Source: Streptomyces sp. ADI95-17
GTDB lineage: Bacteria > Actinomycetota > Actinomycetes > Streptomycetales > Streptomycetaceae
Reading direction: 5' to 3'
DNA: 64,000 nucleotides
Assembly: GCF_003846175.1 (NCBI RefSeq)
Contig: NZ_ML123046.1
Coordinates: 344,906 to 408,905 of the forward strand
The translations under genes and the position numbers were made by a program. Numbering within the stretch: position 1 is the first letter of the stretch; the number at the start of each line of letters is the position of its first letter. The notes under the pieces are model-generated. The model was given only the letters and a program-made list of their open reading frames with translations. It made no database searches and was not told the DNA's origin. This document shows, piece after piece, positions 24,011 to 34,405 of the stretch.

Positions 24011-25167
24011 AGATCGGCATCGTCTGCCCGTACTCCTGGGACGTGCCCGGCGGGGTGCAGTTCCACATCCGCGACCTGGCCGAGCACCTGATCCGGCTGG
24101 GACACCAGGTGTCGGTGCTGGCGCCCGCGGACGACGAGACGCCGCTGCCGCCGTACGTGGTGTCGGCGGGCCGGGCCGTGCCCGTCCCGTACAACGGCTC
24201 CGTCGCCCGGCTGAACTTCGGCTTCCTCTCGGCCGCCCGGGTGCGCCGCTGGCTGCACGACGGCACCTTCGACGTGATCCACATCCACGAGCCGACCTCG
24301 CCGTCGCTGGGGCTGCTCGCCTGCTGGGCCGCGCAGGGGCCGATTGTCGCCACGTTCCACACGTCCAACCCGCGCTCCCGGGCCATGATCGCGGCGTACC
24401 CGATACTCCAGCCGGCGCTGGAGAAGATCAGTGCGCGCATCGCGGTGAGCGAGTACGCCCGCCGCACCCTGGTCGAGCACCTCGGCGGCGACGCCGTCGT
24501 CATCCCGAACGGCGTCGATGTCGGCTTCTTCGCCGCCGCCGAGCCCAAGGCCGAGTGGCAGGGCGGCACGATCGGCTTCATCGGGCGCATCGACGAGCCG
24601 CGCAAGGGCCTGCCGGTCCTGATGCGGGCCCTGCCCGCGATCCTCGACGCCCGCCCGGACACCCGGCTGCTGGTGGCCGGCCGGGGCGACGAGGAGGAGG
24701 CTGTCGCCTCGCTGCCCGCCCCGATGCGCGAGCGGGTCGAATTCCTCGGCATGGTGAGCGACGAGGACAAGGCGCGGCTGCTGCGCAGCGTCGATGTGTA
24801 CGTGGCGCCCAACACCGGGGGCGAGAGCTTCGGGATCATCCTGGTCGAGGCCATGTCGGCCGGCGCCCCGGTCCTCGCCAGCGACCTGGACGCGTTCGCG
24901 CAGGTGCTGGACCTCGGCGCGGCGGGCGAGCTCTTCGCCAACGAGGACGCGGACGCGCTGGCCGCTGCGGCGATCCGGCTGCTCGGCGACCCGGAGCGGC
25001 GTGCGGAGCTGCGTGAGCGGGGCGCCGCGCACGTACGCCGGTTCGACTGGTCGACGGTCGGCGCGGACATCCTCGCGGTGTACGAGACGGTGACGGACGG
25101 GGCGGCCTCGGTGGCGGCCGACGAACGCACGGGGCTGCGGGCCCGGTTCGGACTGGCGCGGGAGTGA
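24007..25167 (+). CDS. pimA: Phosphatidylinositol alpha-mannosyltransferase PimA-like
   Basis: A 386-residue GT-B glycosyltransferase of family GT4. The N-terminus has CPYSWDVPGGVQFHI, the glycine-rich loop of PimA. The C-terminal nucleotide-sugar half shows GFIGRIDEPRKGLPVL and the E-x7-E motif GGESFGIILVEAM. PimA transfers the first mannose from GDP-mannose to phosphatidylinositol at the cytoplasmic membrane. The GTG at 24007 overlaps the acyltransferase stop. Streptomyces does make PIMs, so the assignment fits. Confidence 0.9.
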   Translation: MKIGIVCPYSWDVPGGVQFHIRDLAEHLIRLGHQVSVLAPADDETPLPPYVVSAGRAVPVPYNGSVARLNFGFLSAARVRRWLHDGTFDVIHIHEPTSPSLGLLACWAAQGPIVATFHTSNPRSRAMIAAYPILQPALEKISARIAVSEYARRTLVEHLGGDAVVIPNGVDVGFFAAAEPKAEWQGGTIGFIGRIDEPRKGLPVLMRALPAILDARPDTRLLVAGRGDEEEAVASLPAPMRERVEFLGMVSDEDKARLLRSVDVYVAPNTGGESFGIILVEAMSAGAPVLASDLDAFAQVLDLGAAGELFANEDADALAAAAIRLLGDPERRAELRERGAAHVRRFDWSTVGADILAVYETVTDGAASVAADERTGLRARFGLARE

Positions 25168-25243
25168 GGGCCGCCGGCCGGGGGCCGGGGAGCCGGGGCC
25201 GGGCTGCCACGCCGTCCGGGCCTCACCGGTAGCCTTGCCGCCC

Positions 25244-25789
25244 GTGATCGAAACCCTCATCTGGATCGCCGTCGCGATCGTCGCGATCGGTATGTACCTC
25301 AGCTGGACCGCCGGACGGCTGGACCGGCTGCACACCCGCATCGACGCCGCCCGGGCCGCCCTCGACGCGCAACTCCTGCGCCGTGCGTCGGTCACCCAGG
25401 AACTGGCCACGTCCGGTGTCCTCGATCCGGCCGCCTCCATCGTCCTGTACGAGGCCGCGCACGCCGCCCGCCAGGCGGAGGAGGAGCACCGCGAGGTCGC
25501 GGAGAGCGAGCTGAGCACCGCGCTGCGGGCGGTCTTCGGCGAGCCGGCGCAGGTGGAGGCCGTGAAGGAGATCCCCGGCGGTGAGGAGGCGGCGCTCGAA
25601 CTCGCCGCCGCCGTGCGCCGCGTGCCCATGGCCCGGCGGTTCCACAACGACGCGGTGCGCGCGGCGCGCGCGCTGCGCCGGCACCGCAAGGTGCGGTGGT
25701 TCCGGCTGGCCGGACACGCCCCGTTCCCGCTGGCCTTCGAGATGGACGACGAACCCCCGGTGGCCCTCGCCGACCGCCCCGTCAGCTGA
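25244..25789 (+). CDS. LemA-like membrane-anchored protein
   Basis: A 181-residue protein with an N-terminal membrane anchor (IETLIWIAVAIVAIGMYL) followed by long helices. The order RLDRLHTRIDAARAALDAQL, helical coil, then RRFHNDAVRAARAL echoes the LemA fold (RRFYNDAV), but overall similarity is weak. The GTG at 25244 is preferred; an in-frame TTG at 25235 is possible. It follows pimA by 76 nt and may belong to the same transcript. Function unknown. Confidence 0.7.
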   Translation: MIETLIWIAVAIVAIGMYLSWTAGRLDRLHTRIDAARAALDAQLLRRASVTQELATSGVLDPAASIVLYEAAHAARQAEEEHREVAESELSTALRAVFGEPAQVEAVKEIPGGEEAALELAAAVRRVPMARRFHNDAVRAARALRRHRKVRWFRLAGHAPFPLAFEMDDEPPVALADRPVS

Positions 25790-25958
25790 CCGGACGGCCG
25801 TATTCACGCGTGACGGGGGCCACATCCCGCCACGTACGCGTTCAAAACGATCCACCGGCCTTCCATTGGCCCTTGCAGTGGACTGTTCCAGGAGAGTTTG
25901 CTCAGCACTGCATCAACCAGCGCTTTTCAGCAACTTTTTCTCCGAGTGAGGTCGATCC

Positions 25959-26879
25959 ATGTCCACGCTTCCCACCACCCCGCAGTCCGCCGACTCCCCG
26001 GCCACGGGCACCGCGCGCGTCAAGCGCGGCATGGCCGAGCAGCTCAAGGGCGGCGTGATCATGGACGTCGTCAACGCCGAGCAGGCGAAGATCGCCGAGG
26101 ACGCGGGCGCCGTGGCCGTCATGGCCCTGGAGCGGGTGCCGGCCGACATCCGCAAGGACGGCGGCGTCGCCCGGATGTCGGACCCGAACATGATCGAGGA
26201 GATCATCGAGGCCGTCTCCATCCCGGTGATGGCGAAGTCCCGTATCGGCCACTTCGTCGAGGCTCAGGTCCTGCAGTCCCTCGGCGTCGACTACATCGAC
26301 GAGTCCGAGGTCCTCACCCCGGCCGACGAGGTCAACCACAGCGACAAGTTCGCCTTCACCACCCCGTTCGTCTGCGGCGCCACCAACCTGGGCGAGGCCC
26401 TGCGCCGGATCGCCGAGGGCGCGGCCATGATCCGCTCGAAGGGCGAGGCCGGCACCGGAAACGTCGTCGAGGCGGTCCGTCACCTGCGCCAGATCAAGAA
26501 CGAGATCGCCCGCCTGCGCGGCTACGACAACAACGAGCTGTACGCCGCCGCCAAGGAGCTCCGCGCCCCGTACGAGCTGGTCAAGGAGGTCTCGGAGCTC
26601 GGCAAACTGCCCGTCGTGCTGTTCTCCGCGGGCGGTGTCGCCACCCCCGCCGACGCCGCGCTGATGCGCCAGCTCGGCGCCGAGGGCGTCTTCGTCGGCT
26701 CCGGGATCTTCAAGTCCGGCGACCCGGCCAAGCGCGCCGCCGCGATCGTGAAGGCCACCACCTTCTACGACGACCCGAAGATCATCGCGGACGCCTCCCG
26801 GAACCTGGGCGAGGCCATGGTCGGCATCAACTGCGACACCCTGCCCGAGACCGAGCGCTACGCCAACCGTGGCTGGTAA
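25959..26879 (+). CDS. pdxS: Pyridoxal 5'-phosphate synthase lyase subunit
   Basis: A 306-residue (beta/alpha)8 enzyme that builds PLP from ribose 5-phosphate, glyceraldehyde 3-phosphate and ammonia. Recognisable blocks are [20 protein letters not shown], the lysine-bearing [10 protein letters not shown], and [16 protein letters not shown]. It is the deoxyxylulose-independent route. Ammonia is supplied by PdxT, whose gene begins 6 nt after the stop. The ATG at 25959 has GTGAGG about 9 nt upstream. The 170-nt gap before it holds no obvious regulator site. Confidence 0.97.
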   Translation: MSTLPTTPQSADSPATGTARVKRGMAEQLKGGVIMDVVNAEQAKIAEDAGAVAVMALERVPADIRKDGGVARMSDPNMIEEIIEAVSIPVMAKSRIGHFVEAQVLQSLGVDYIDESEVLTPADEVNHSDKFAFTTPFVCGATNLGEALRRIAEGAAMIRSKGEAGTGNVVEAVRHLRQIKNEIARLRGYDNNELYAAAKELRAPYELVKEVSELGKLPVVLFSAGGVATPADAALMRQLGAEGVFVGSGIFKSGDPAKRAAAIVKATTFYDDPKIIADASRNLGEAMVGINCDTLPETERYANRGW

Positions 26880-26885
26880 TCACCG

Positions 26886-27479
26886 ATGAGCGACACCCCT
26901 GTGATCGGAGTCCTGGCCCTCCAGGGCGACGTACGGGAACACCTGATCGCCCTGGCCTCGGCTGACGCCCTGGCCAGGCCGGTCCGGCGTCCCGAGGAAC
27001 TCGCCGAGGTCGACGGCCTGGTCGTCCCCGGTGGCGAGTCCACCACGATGTCCAAGCTGGCTTCCCTGTTCGGCATGCTGGAACCCCTGCGTGAGCGGGT
27101 ACGGGACGGCATGCCCGTCTACGGCACCTGCGCCGGAATGATCCTGCTCGCCGACAAGATCCTCGACCCGCGCTCGGGCCAGGAGACAATCGGCGGGATC
27201 GACATGATCGTGCGCCGCAACGCCTTCGGGCGGCAGAACGAGTCCTTCGAGGCGGCCGTGGAGGTCGCCGGGATCGAGGGCGGCCCCGTGGAGGGCGTGT
27301 TCATCCGCGCCCCCTGGGTGGAGTCCGTCGGTGCGCAGGCCAAGGTGGTGGCGGAGCACGGCGGCCATATCGTCGCCGTCCGTCAGGGAAACGCCCTGGC
27401 TACGTCGTTCCACCCGGAATTGACCGGAGACCATCGCGTTCACGCGTTGTTCGTGGACATGGTGCGCGCAGTCGGCTGA
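26886..27479 (+). CDS. pdxT: Pyridoxal 5'-phosphate synthase glutaminase subunit
   Basis: A 197-residue class I glutamine amidotransferase. The catalytic cysteine is Cys82 in VYGTCAGMI, the oxyanion strand is GGESTTM (50-56), and the His/Glu pair is in FHPELTG near the C-terminus. It hydrolyses glutamine and passes ammonia to PdxS. The ATG lies 6 nt downstream of the pdxS stop, so the pair is cotranscribed. Confidence 0.97.
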   Translation: MSDTPVIGVLALQGDVREHLIALASADALARPVRRPEELAEVDGLVVPGGESTTMSKLASLFGMLEPLRERVRDGMPVYGTCAGMILLADKILDPRSGQETIGGIDMIVRRNAFGRQNESFEAAVEVAGIEGGPVEGVFIRAPWVESVGAQAKVVAEHGGHIVAVRQGNALATSFHPELTGDHRVHALFVDMVRAVG

Positions 27480-27540
27480 CTCGATCCCGGTAGGATCTCT
27501 CGGGTTCGAATCGTTTTTGGTGACGCGAAGGAGAAGGCAG

Positions 27541-28293
27541 ATGTCCGGCCACTCTAAATGGGCTACGACGAAGCACAAGAAGGCCGTGATTGATGCCAAG
27601 CGCGGCAAGCTCTTCGCGAAGCTGATCAAGAACATCGAGGTCGCGGCCCGCACCGGCGGTGTGGACCCCGAGGGCAACCCGACCCTCGTGGACGCGATCC
27701 AGAAGGCGAAGAAGAGCTCCGTACCGAACAAGAACATCGACTCCGCGGTCAAGCGCGGTGGCGGTCTCGAAGCGGGCGGCGTCGACTACCAGACGATCAT
27801 GTACGAGGGTTACGGCCCCAACGGTGTCGCGGTGCTCATCGAGTGCCTCACGGACAACCGCAACCGTGCCGCGTCCGACGTACGGGTCGCGATGACCCGC
27901 AACGGGGGTTCGATGGCCGACCCGGGTTCGGTCTCGTACCTGTTCAACCGCAAGGGCGTCGTCATCGTCCCCAAGGGCGAGCTGTCCGAGGACGACGTCC
28001 TGGGCGCCGTGCTCGACGCGGGCGCCGAGGAGGTCAACGACCTCGGTGACACGTACGAGGTCGTCAGCGAGGCCACCGACATGGTCGCGGTCCGCACCGC
28101 GCTCCAGGAGGCCGGCATCGACTACGACTCCGCCGAGGCCAACTTCCTGCCCACCATGCAGGTCGAGCTGGACGAGGAAGGCGCGCGCAAGATCTTCAAG
28201 CTGATCGACGCGCTGGAGGACAGCGACGACGTGCAGAACGTCTTCGCCAACTTCGACGTCTCGGACGAGGTCATGGAGAAGGTCGACGCCTGA
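27541..28293 (+). CDS. yebC: YebC/PmpR-family regulatory protein
   Basis: A 250-residue YebC family protein, starting [20 protein letters not shown] and containing the three-domain fold with [20 protein letters not shown]. Family members were long called transcriptional regulators; recent work on close relatives links them to translation through proline-rich stretches. The start at ATG 27541 follows GAAGGAG and removes a non-homologous extension. It precedes ruvC as in many actinobacteria and ends with a strong terminator, so it may be its own unit. Confidence 0.93.
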   Translation: MSGHSKWATTKHKKAVIDAKRGKLFAKLIKNIEVAARTGGVDPEGNPTLVDAIQKAKKSSVPNKNIDSAVKRGGGLEAGGVDYQTIMYEGYGPNGVAVLIECLTDNRNRAASDVRVAMTRNGGSMADPGSVSYLFNRKGVVIVPKGELSEDDVLGAVLDAGAEEVNDLGDTYEVVSEATDMVAVRTALQEAGIDYDSAEANFLPTMQVELDEEGARKIFKLIDALEDSDDVQNVFANFDVSDEVMEKVDA

Positions 28294-28316
28294 GCCGCGC
28301 TCGGCGCAGCCCTCAG

Positions 28317-28353
28317 CGACGGGCCGACGGGGACACACCCCGTCGGCCCGTCG
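28317..28353 (+). terminator. Terminator after yebC
   Basis: A 16-bp perfect stem (28317-28332 with 28338-28353) and a 5-nt loop follow the stop codon by 23 nt. Confidence 0.85.
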
Positions 28354-28417
28354 CATTGTCAGTGCGAGCCGATAGCCTGCGGGAACAGTTGACCGATCGG
28401 TACGGAGGGGGCGTCCC

Positions 28418-28990
28418 ATGCGGGTGCTGGGCGTGGACCCGGGGCTGACCCGGTGCGGTGTCGGCGTCGTCGAAGGCGTCGCCGGCCGCCCCCTGACGAT
28501 GCTCGGCGTCGGGGTCGTGCGCACCCCGGCCGACGCCGAGCTCGGGCACCGACTGGTCGCCATCGAGCGCGGCATCGAGGAGTGGCTCGACGAGCACCGG
28601 CCCGAATTCGTCGCCGTGGAGCGGGTGTTCAGCCAGCACAACGTCCGTACGGTCATGGGCACCGCCCAGGCCAGCGCCGTCGCCATGCTCTGCGCCTCGC
28701 GCCGCGGCATCCCCGTCGCCCTGCACACCCCCAGCGAGGTCAAGGCGGCCGTCACGGGCAGCGGCCGCGCCGACAAGGCACAGGTCGGCGCGATGGTCAC
28801 CCGGCTGCTGCGGCTCGACGCCCCGCCGAAACCGGCCGACGCTGCCGACGCCCTGGCCCTCGCCATCTGCCACATCTGGCGCGCCCCCGCCGTCAACCGC
28901 CTCCAGCAGGCCCACGCGGCAGCCGCCGCGTCCCGCACCCCGCGCGTCCCCCGTACACCCGCAGTTCCCGTCCGGAAGGTCCCCCGATGA
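28418..28990 (+). CDS. ruvC: Crossover junction endodeoxyribonuclease RuvC
   Basis: A 190-residue Holliday-junction resolvase. The acidic active site is visible as Asp7 ([10 protein letters not shown]), Glu68 ([11 protein letters not shown]), Asp141 and Asp144 ([13 protein letters not shown]). A Pro/Arg-rich tail of about 30 residues extends beyond the E. coli length. The ATG at 28418 is used and its stop overlaps the ruvA start (ATGA), so ruvC and ruvA are coupled. Confidence 0.97.
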   Translation: MRVLGVDPGLTRCGVGVVEGVAGRPLTMLGVGVVRTPADAELGHRLVAIERGIEEWLDEHRPEFVAVERVFSQHNVRTVMGTAQASAVAMLCASRRGIPVALHTPSEVKAAVTGSGRADKAQVGAMVTRLLRLDAPPKPADAADALALAICHIWRAPAVNRLQQAHAAAAASRTPRVPRTPAVPVRKVPR

Positions 28991-29613
28991 TCGCCTTCGT
29001 CAGCGGCCCCGTCGCCGCACTCGCCCCGACCACGGCCGTGATCGAGGTCGGCGGCATCGGCATGGCCGTCCAGTGCGCGCCGAACACCCTCGCCGGCCTC
29101 CGGATCGGCAAGGAGGCCAGGCTCGCCACCTCCCTCGTCGTACGGGAGGACTCCCTCACCCTCTACGGCTTCGCCGACGACGACGAGCGGCAGGTCTTCG
29201 AGCTGCTCCAGACCGCCAGCGGCGTCGGACCCCGGCTCGCCCAGGCGATGCTCGCCACCCACAGCCCGGACGCCCTGCGCACCGCGGTCGCCACCGGCGA
29301 CGAGAAGGCGCTCACCGCCGTCTCCGGCATCGGCAAGAAGGGCGCACAGAAACTCCTCCTCGAACTGAAGGACAGGCTCGGCGAGCCGGTCGGCGCCCAC
29401 ATCGGCCGCCAGGGCATCGGTACCGCTGTCACCAGTTCCTGGCGCGATCAGCTCCAGGCCGCCCTGATCGGCCTCGGCTACGCCACCCGCGAGGCCGACG
29501 AGGCGGTCACCGCCGTCGCCCCGCAGGCCGAGGCGGCGATCGCCGAGGGCGGACAGGCCCCCGTGCCGCAGCTGCTGCGTGCCGCACTCCAGACCCTCAA
29601 CCGCGCGCGCTGA
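28987..29613 (+). CDS. ruvA: Holliday junction branch migration protein RuvA
   Basis: A 208-residue RuvA with N-terminal OB domain ([12 protein letters not shown] ... [14 protein letters not shown]), helix-hairpin-helix motifs ([13 protein letters not shown] and [16 protein letters not shown]) and the small C-terminal domain that contacts RuvB. RuvA tetramers hold the four-way junction while RuvB pumps DNA. The ATG overlaps the ruvC stop. Confidence 0.97.
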   Translation: MIAFVSGPVAALAPTTAVIEVGGIGMAVQCAPNTLAGLRIGKEARLATSLVVREDSLTLYGFADDDERQVFELLQTASGVGPRLAQAMLATHSPDALRTAVATGDEKALTAVSGIGKKGAQKLLLELKDRLGEPVGAHIGRQGIGTAVTSSWRDQLQAALIGLGYATREADEAVTAVAPQAEAAIAEGGQAPVPQLLRAALQTLNRAR

Positions 29614-29696
29614 CCGGAGCGCCGCACCCCGGGGAACACCCCGACGCCGGGCCGGGCACCGCACGGCACCGAAACACCCGAGGCGGGACAGACTGA

Positions 29697-30770
29697 ATGA
29701 ACTGGGACGAGACCGGACCCGACACCGACGAGAGGCTCGACGAGAGCCTCGTCCATGCCGACGCGGACGGCGAGGACACCGCGGTCGAAGCGGCGCTGCG
29801 CCCGAAGGACCTGGACGAATTCGTCGGCCAGGAGAAGGTGCGCGAACAGCTCGACCTGGTCCTCAAGGCGGCCCTGGCCCGCGGCGCCACCGCCGACCAC
29901 GTCCTGCTCTCCGGTGCCCCCGGTCTCGGCAAGACCACCCTCTCCATGATCATCGCGGCCGAGATGGGCGCACCGATCCGGATCACCTCCGGCCCCGCCA
30001 TCCAGCACGCCGGCGACCTCGCCGCGATCCTCTCCTCCCTCCAGGAGGGCGAGGTCCTCTTCCTCGACGAGATCCACCGCATGTCGCGGCCGGCCGAGGA
30101 GATGCTCTACATGGCGATGGAGGACTTCCGGGTCGACGTCATCGTCGGCAAGGGCCCAGGCGCCACGGCGATCCCGCTGGAACTGCCGCCGTTCACCCTG
30201 GTCGGCGCGACCACCAGGGCCGGACTGCTGCCGCCGCCGCTGCGCGACCGGTTCGGCTTCACCGGCCACATGGAGTTCTACGCCCCCACCGAGCTGGAGC
30301 GTGTCATCCACCGCTCCGCCCGCCTCCTCGACGTGGAGATAGACGCGGACGGCGCCGCCGAGATCGCCGGCCGCTCCCGCGGCACCCCCCGGATCGCCAA
30401 CCGGCTGCTGCGCCGCGTCCGGGACTACGCCCAGGTCAAGGCCGACGGACGGATCGACCGCCCGGTCGCCGCCACCGCCCTCGGGGTCTACGAGGTCGAT
30501 GCCCGAGGTCTCGACCGGCTCGACCGCGCGGTGCTCGGTGCCCTGCTCAAGCTCTTCGGCGGCGGCCCCGTCGGGCTGTCCACCCTCGCGGTCGCCGTGG
30601 GGGAGGAGCGCGAGACCGTCGAGGAGGTCGCGGAGCCCTTCCTGGTACGGGAGGGTTTGCTGGCCAGGACGCCGCGGGGACGGGTCGCGACCCCCGCGGC
30701 CTGGGCCCATCTGGGGCTCGTACCTCCACAGCAAGGCGGAAAGGGACAACAGGGCCTGTTCGGGGCGTGA
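29697..30770 (+). CDS. ruvB: Holliday junction DNA helicase RuvB
   Basis: A 357-residue AAA+ ATPase. Walker A is GAPGLGKTT (about 70-78), Walker B is LFLDEIHR, sensor I is GATTRAG, the arginine finger region is PLRDRFGF, and the winged-helix domain ends with [17 protein letters not shown]. It follows ruvA by 83 nt and drives branch migration with RuvA. The C-terminus carries a short Gln/Gly extension. Confidence 0.97.
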   Translation: MNWDETGPDTDERLDESLVHADADGEDTAVEAALRPKDLDEFVGQEKVREQLDLVLKAALARGATADHVLLSGAPGLGKTTLSMIIAAEMGAPIRITSGPAIQHAGDLAAILSSLQEGEVLFLDEIHRMSRPAEEMLYMAMEDFRVDVIVGKGPGATAIPLELPPFTLVGATTRAGLLPPPLRDRFGFTGHMEFYAPTELERVIHRSARLLDVEIDADGAAEIAGRSRGTPRIANRLLRRVRDYAQVKADGRIDRPVAATALGVYEVDARGLDRLDRAVLGALLKLFGGGPVGLSTLAVAVGEERETVEEVAEPFLVREGLLARTPRGRVATPAAWAHLGLVPPQQGGKGQQGLFGA

Positions 30771-30817
30771 TCTGTCACAGCTTGACCGGAGCAGGAACCA
30801 CACGGCGTCGCTGGGCG

Positions 30818-30847
30818 TTGTTCCATCGATGCGGACTCGCTTAGACT
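30818..30847 (+). promoter_or_regulatory. Putative promoter before yajC
   Basis: TTGTTC (30818-30823) and TAGACT (30842-30847), 18 nt apart, would start the yajC-secD-secF message about 80 nt before the yajC start. Confidence 0.4.
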
Positions 30848-30935
30848 CCGCCGATGCCGCCCTTACAGGTCGGTGTACCCACCCCCGTAGATACAGGCCG
30901 CCTTCGAGCGCGGTCGTGCGAAGGAAACTCGTCCC

Positions 30936-31415
30936 GTGAATCCCGTGACTCTCCTCCCCTTCATCGTGCTCATCGGGGCCATGTTCCTGATGACGCGGTC
31001 CGCCAAGAAGAAGCAGGCGGCCGCCGCCCAGATGCGCAACGAGATGCAGCCCGGCACCGGCGTCCGGACGATCGGGGGCATGTACGCCACCGTCAAGGAG
31101 CTGCACGACGACACGGTTCTCCTTGAGATCGCGCCCGGCGTCCACGCCATCTACGCCAAGAACGCCATCGGCGCCGTCCTCGACGACGCGGAGTACAACC
31201 GCATCGTCCACGGCGACGACGAGAACAGCCTCGACCTCGACGGCACCGTCGTCCCCGACGACGCCTCCTCGCTGACCGAGGACGACGCCGACAAGGACGC
31301 CTCGGACGAGGCCCGGATCGACCTCGGCAAGAAGACCGATGACGCCGAGCCGAAGGACGACGAGTCCGGCAAGAAGTCCGAGGGCAAGGACGACGGCGAG
31401 GCCGACGCGAAGTAA
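30936..31415 (+). CDS. yajC: Preprotein translocase subunit YajC
   Basis: A 159-residue protein with one N-terminal transmembrane helix (PVTLLPFIVLIGAMFLM) and a conserved YajC core (about 20-85: PGTGVRTIGGMYATV and GVHAIYAKNAIGAVL). The C-terminal half is an acidic Asp/Glu/Lys-rich tail, longer than in E. coli. YajC associates with SecD and SecF, encoded next, to support protein export. The GTG at 30936 follows AAGGAAA. Confidence 0.93.
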   Translation: MNPVTLLPFIVLIGAMFLMTRSAKKKQAAAAQMRNEMQPGTGVRTIGGMYATVKELHDDTVLLEIAPGVHAIYAKNAIGAVLDDAEYNRIVHGDDENSLDLDGTVVPDDASSLTEDDADKDASDEARIDLGKKTDDAEPKDDESGKKSEGKDDGEADAK

Positions 31416-31560
31416 CCCACGCCCGGGGATGCCGTGAGCCCACCGGCATCCGGCATTCCCGGGACCGTGCGGTCTTCTGCGGGGGCGGGTCCCCACTACA
31501 CTTCGTGGCCGCTCGGGCGCGTACCCGGCGCGGGGCGGTTGGACAGGGAGAAACGAGAAG

Positions 31561-33300
31561 GTGGCAGCACCGAAGAAGAGCCGAGGGCCGGCGGGCGGTC
31601 AGGGCAGGCCGGGGCGTTCCCTGGCTCTGATCCTGATCGCCATGGTCGCGCTCACCGGCGGGATGTTCCTGGCCGATCAGCCGACCCCACGGCTGGGCAT
31701 CGACCTGGCGGGCGGCACCTCGATCACGCTTGAGGCGAAGAGCGAGCCGGGCCAGGAATCGGCGATCAACAAGACCAACATGGACACGGCGGTCCAGATC
31801 ATGGAACGCCGTGTCAATGGTCTTGGCGTCTCCGAGGCCGAGGTCCAGACGCAGGGCAAGAGCAACATCATCGTCAACATCCCCAAGGGCACGAATTCCG
31901 CCCAGGCCCGGGAGCAGGTCGGCACCACGGCCAAGCTCTACTTCCGGCCGGTGCTGACCGTCGCCCAGGGCACGCCCACCCCGACGCCCAGCGCCTCGAC
32001 GTCCGGCAAGCCCACCCCGTCCGGCAGCCCCAGCGCCCCCACCGCCGACAAGGGCAAGACGTCGGCGACGCCGAACGCGAGCGCCACCACCCAGGGCCGT
32101 GCGGTCACCGGCGCCCTCAAGGCCGACTCCACGCCGACGCCCAAGGCGAGCACCACGCCGAAGGCCGACGCCACGCCGTCCGCGTCCGCCGCCGACGAGG
32201 CCGCCGCGGCCAAGCTGCAGAAGCAGTTCGCGGCGCTGGACTGCTCCAGCAAGGCGTCCCGCGCCGAGGCTGCACGGGGGGCCAAGCCCACCGACATGGT
32301 CGTCGCGTGCAGCTCCGAGGGTGACGCGAAGTACGTCCTGGGCCCGTCCGAGGTGTCCGGCACCGAGGTCGACAGCGCCAAGGCCGGCTTCGACCAGCAG
32401 CGCGGCATGTGGATCGTCAACATGGAGTTCACCAAGCAGGGCTCCAAGCAGTTCCAGACGATCACCAAGAAGCTCTCCGCGCAGCAGTCCCCGCAGAACC
32501 AGTTCGCCATCGCGCTGGACGGCGAGGTCGTCTCCGCGCCCCAGGTGAACACCACGCTCAGCGGCAGCGCCGAGATCTCCGGCAGCTTCACCCAGCAGTC
32601 CGCCGAGGACCTGGCCAACGTGCTCTCCTACGGTGCGCTCCCGCTCTCGTTCAAGGAGCAGAGCGTCACCACGGTCACCGCCGCGCTCGGCGGCGAGCAG
32701 CTCCAGGCCGGTCTGATCGCCGGTGCCATCGGTCTGGCCCTGGTGGTCATCTACCTGGTGGCCTACTACCGGGGCCTGGCGTTCATCGCGCTCCTGAGCC
32801 TCCTGGTCTCCGGCATCCTGACCTACACGCTCATGTCGCTGCTCGGCCCGGCCATCGGCTTCGCGCTGAACCTCCCGGCGGTCTGCGGCGCCATCGTGGC
32901 CATCGGTATCACCGCGGACTCCTTCATCGTGTACTTCGAACGGGTCCGCGACGAGATCCGCGAGGGCCGCACGCTCCGTCCGGCCGTCGAGCGGGCCTGG
33001 CCGCGCGCCCGGCGCACCATCCTGGTCTCCGACTTCGTGTCGTTCCTCGCCGCCGCGGTGCTCTTCGTCGTCACCGTCGGCAAGGTCCAGGGCTTCGCGT
33101 TCACGCTGGGTCTCACCACCCTGCTCGACGTGGTCGTGGTCTTCCTCTTCACCAAGCCCGTCATGACGCTGATGGCCCGTACGAAGTTCTTCGCCAGCGG
33201 TCACCCGTGGTCCGGCCTGGACCCGAAGCGGCTCGGCGCCAAGCCGCCGCTGCGCCGCTCGCGCCGTGTCAACGCCCCCACTGACCCGAAGGAGGCGTGA
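31561..33300 (+). CDS. secD: Protein translocase subunit SecD
   Basis: A 579-residue RND-type export motor subunit. The first helix is near residues 20-40, followed by PTPRLGIDLAGGTSITLEAK, the conserved P1 start. The periplasmic domain contains a low-complexity insertion rich in Thr, Pro, Ser and Ala (about 137-220). The C-terminal five-helix bundle begins near residue 380 and includes GFALNLPAVCGAIVAIGITAD. With SecF it uses the proton gradient to complete translocation. The GTG at 31561 gives a basic cytoplasmic N-terminus. The stop is 1 nt before secF. Confidence 0.95.
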   Translation: MAAPKKSRGPAGGQGRPGRSLALILIAMVALTGGMFLADQPTPRLGIDLAGGTSITLEAKSEPGQESAINKTNMDTAVQIMERRVNGLGVSEAEVQTQGKSNIIVNIPKGTNSAQAREQVGTTAKLYFRPVLTVAQGTPTPTPSASTSGKPTPSGSPSAPTADKGKTSATPNASATTQGRAVTGALKADSTPTPKASTTPKADATPSASAADEAAAAKLQKQFAALDCSSKASRAEAARGAKPTDMVVACSSEGDAKYVLGPSEVSGTEVDSAKAGFDQQRGMWIVNMEFTKQGSKQFQTITKKLSAQQSPQNQFAIALDGEVVSAPQVNTTLSGSAEISGSFTQQSAEDLANVLSYGALPLSFKEQSVTTVTAALGGEQLQAGLIAGAIGLALVVIYLVAYYRGLAFIALLSLLVSGILTYTLMSLLGPAIGFALNLPAVCGAIVAIGITADSFIVYFERVRDEIREGRTLRPAVERAWPRARRTILVSDFVSFLAAAVLFVVTVGKVQGFAFTLGLTTLLDVVVVFLFTKPVMTLMARTKFFASGHPWSGLDPKRLGAKPPLRRSRRVNAPTDPKEA

Positions 33301-33301
33301 G

Positions 33302-34405
33302 ATGTCGCGACTCGGCACTCTCGGCGCCCGTCTCTACCGAGGCGAGGTCGGCTACGACTTCATCGGCAAGCGCAAGATCTGGTACGGGATCTCGATCCTG
33401 ATCACCATCACGGCCATCGTCGGCCTGGCGGTCAGCGGCCTGAACATGGGCATCGAGTTCAAAGGCGGCGCGGTCTTCACCACCCCGAAGACCAGCGTCA
33501 CCGTCGCCAAGGCGGAGGACCTGGCCACGGAGGCCTCCGGCCACCAGGCGATCGTCCAGAAGCTCGGCAACGGCGGTCTGCGCATCCAGATCACCGAGGT
33601 CGACACCGCGAAGTCCGACGAGATCAAGAACACGCTCTCCAAGGACCTCGACGTTCCCGCGGAGAAGATCGCCGCCGACCTGGTCGGCCCCAGCTGGGGT
33701 GAGCAGATCGCCAACAAGGCCTGGACCGGCCTCGGCATCTTCATGGTCCTCGTGGTGATCTACCTGGCCATCGCCTTCGAATGGCGGATGGCCATCGCGG
33801 CCCTGGTCGCGCTGATCCACGACATCACCATCACGGTCGGTGTCTACGCCCTGGTCGGCTTCGAGGTCACCCCGGGCACCGTGATCGGTCTGCTGACCAT
33901 CCTCGGTTACTCCCTCTACGACACGGTCGTCGTCTTCGACAGTCTCAAGGAGGGCACGAAGGACATCACCAAGCAGACCCGGTGGACGTACAGCGAGATC
34001 GCCAACCGCTCCATCAACGGCACGCTGGTCCGCTCCATCAACACCACCGTCGTGGCTCTGCTGCCGGTCGCCGGTCTGCTGTTCATCGGTGGCGGCGTCC
34101 TCGGCGCCGGCATGCTGAACGACATCTCCCTGGCGCTCTTCGTCGGCCTCGCCGCCGGCGCGTACTCCTCGATCTTCATCGCCACGCCGCTCGTCGCCGA
34201 CCTCAAGGAACGCGACCCGCAGATGAAGGCCCTGAAGAAGCGGATCCTCGCCAAGCGCGCGGCAGCCGCGGCCAAGGGCGAGTCCGCCGAGGACGAGCAG
34301 CCGGACGACGACCACCCGCAGGACGCGGCGCCCGCCGCCGCGGTCGTCGGCCAGCGCCAGCAGCCCCCCAGGGGCCACGGCCGGACCCCGGGGAAGCGCC
34401 GATGA
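33302..34405 (+). CDS. secF: Protein translocase subunit SecF
   Basis: A 367-residue SecF with six helices and the short periplasmic domain. Signatures are GLNMGIEFKGGAVF near the N-terminus and GYSLYDTVVVFD (helix 4/5 region). The C-terminus is hydrophilic, with charged and Pro/Gln-rich residues. The ATG at 33302 lies 1 nt after the secD stop and its own stop overlaps apt (ATGA), so the Sec pair and apt are one operon. Confidence 0.95.
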   Translation: MSRLGTLGARLYRGEVGYDFIGKRKIWYGISILITITAIVGLAVSGLNMGIEFKGGAVFTTPKTSVTVAKAEDLATEASGHQAIVQKLGNGGLRIQITEVDTAKSDEIKNTLSKDLDVPAEKIAADLVGPSWGEQIANKAWTGLGIFMVLVVIYLAIAFEWRMAIAALVALIHDITITVGVYALVGFEVTPGTVIGLLTILGYSLYDTVVVFDSLKEGTKDITKQTRWTYSEIANRSINGTLVRSINTTVVALLPVAGLLFIGGGVLGAGMLNDISLALFVGLAAGAYSSIFIATPLVADLKERDPQMKALKKRILAKRAAAAAKGESAEDEQPDDDHPQDAAPAAAVVGQRQQPPRGHGRTPGKRR

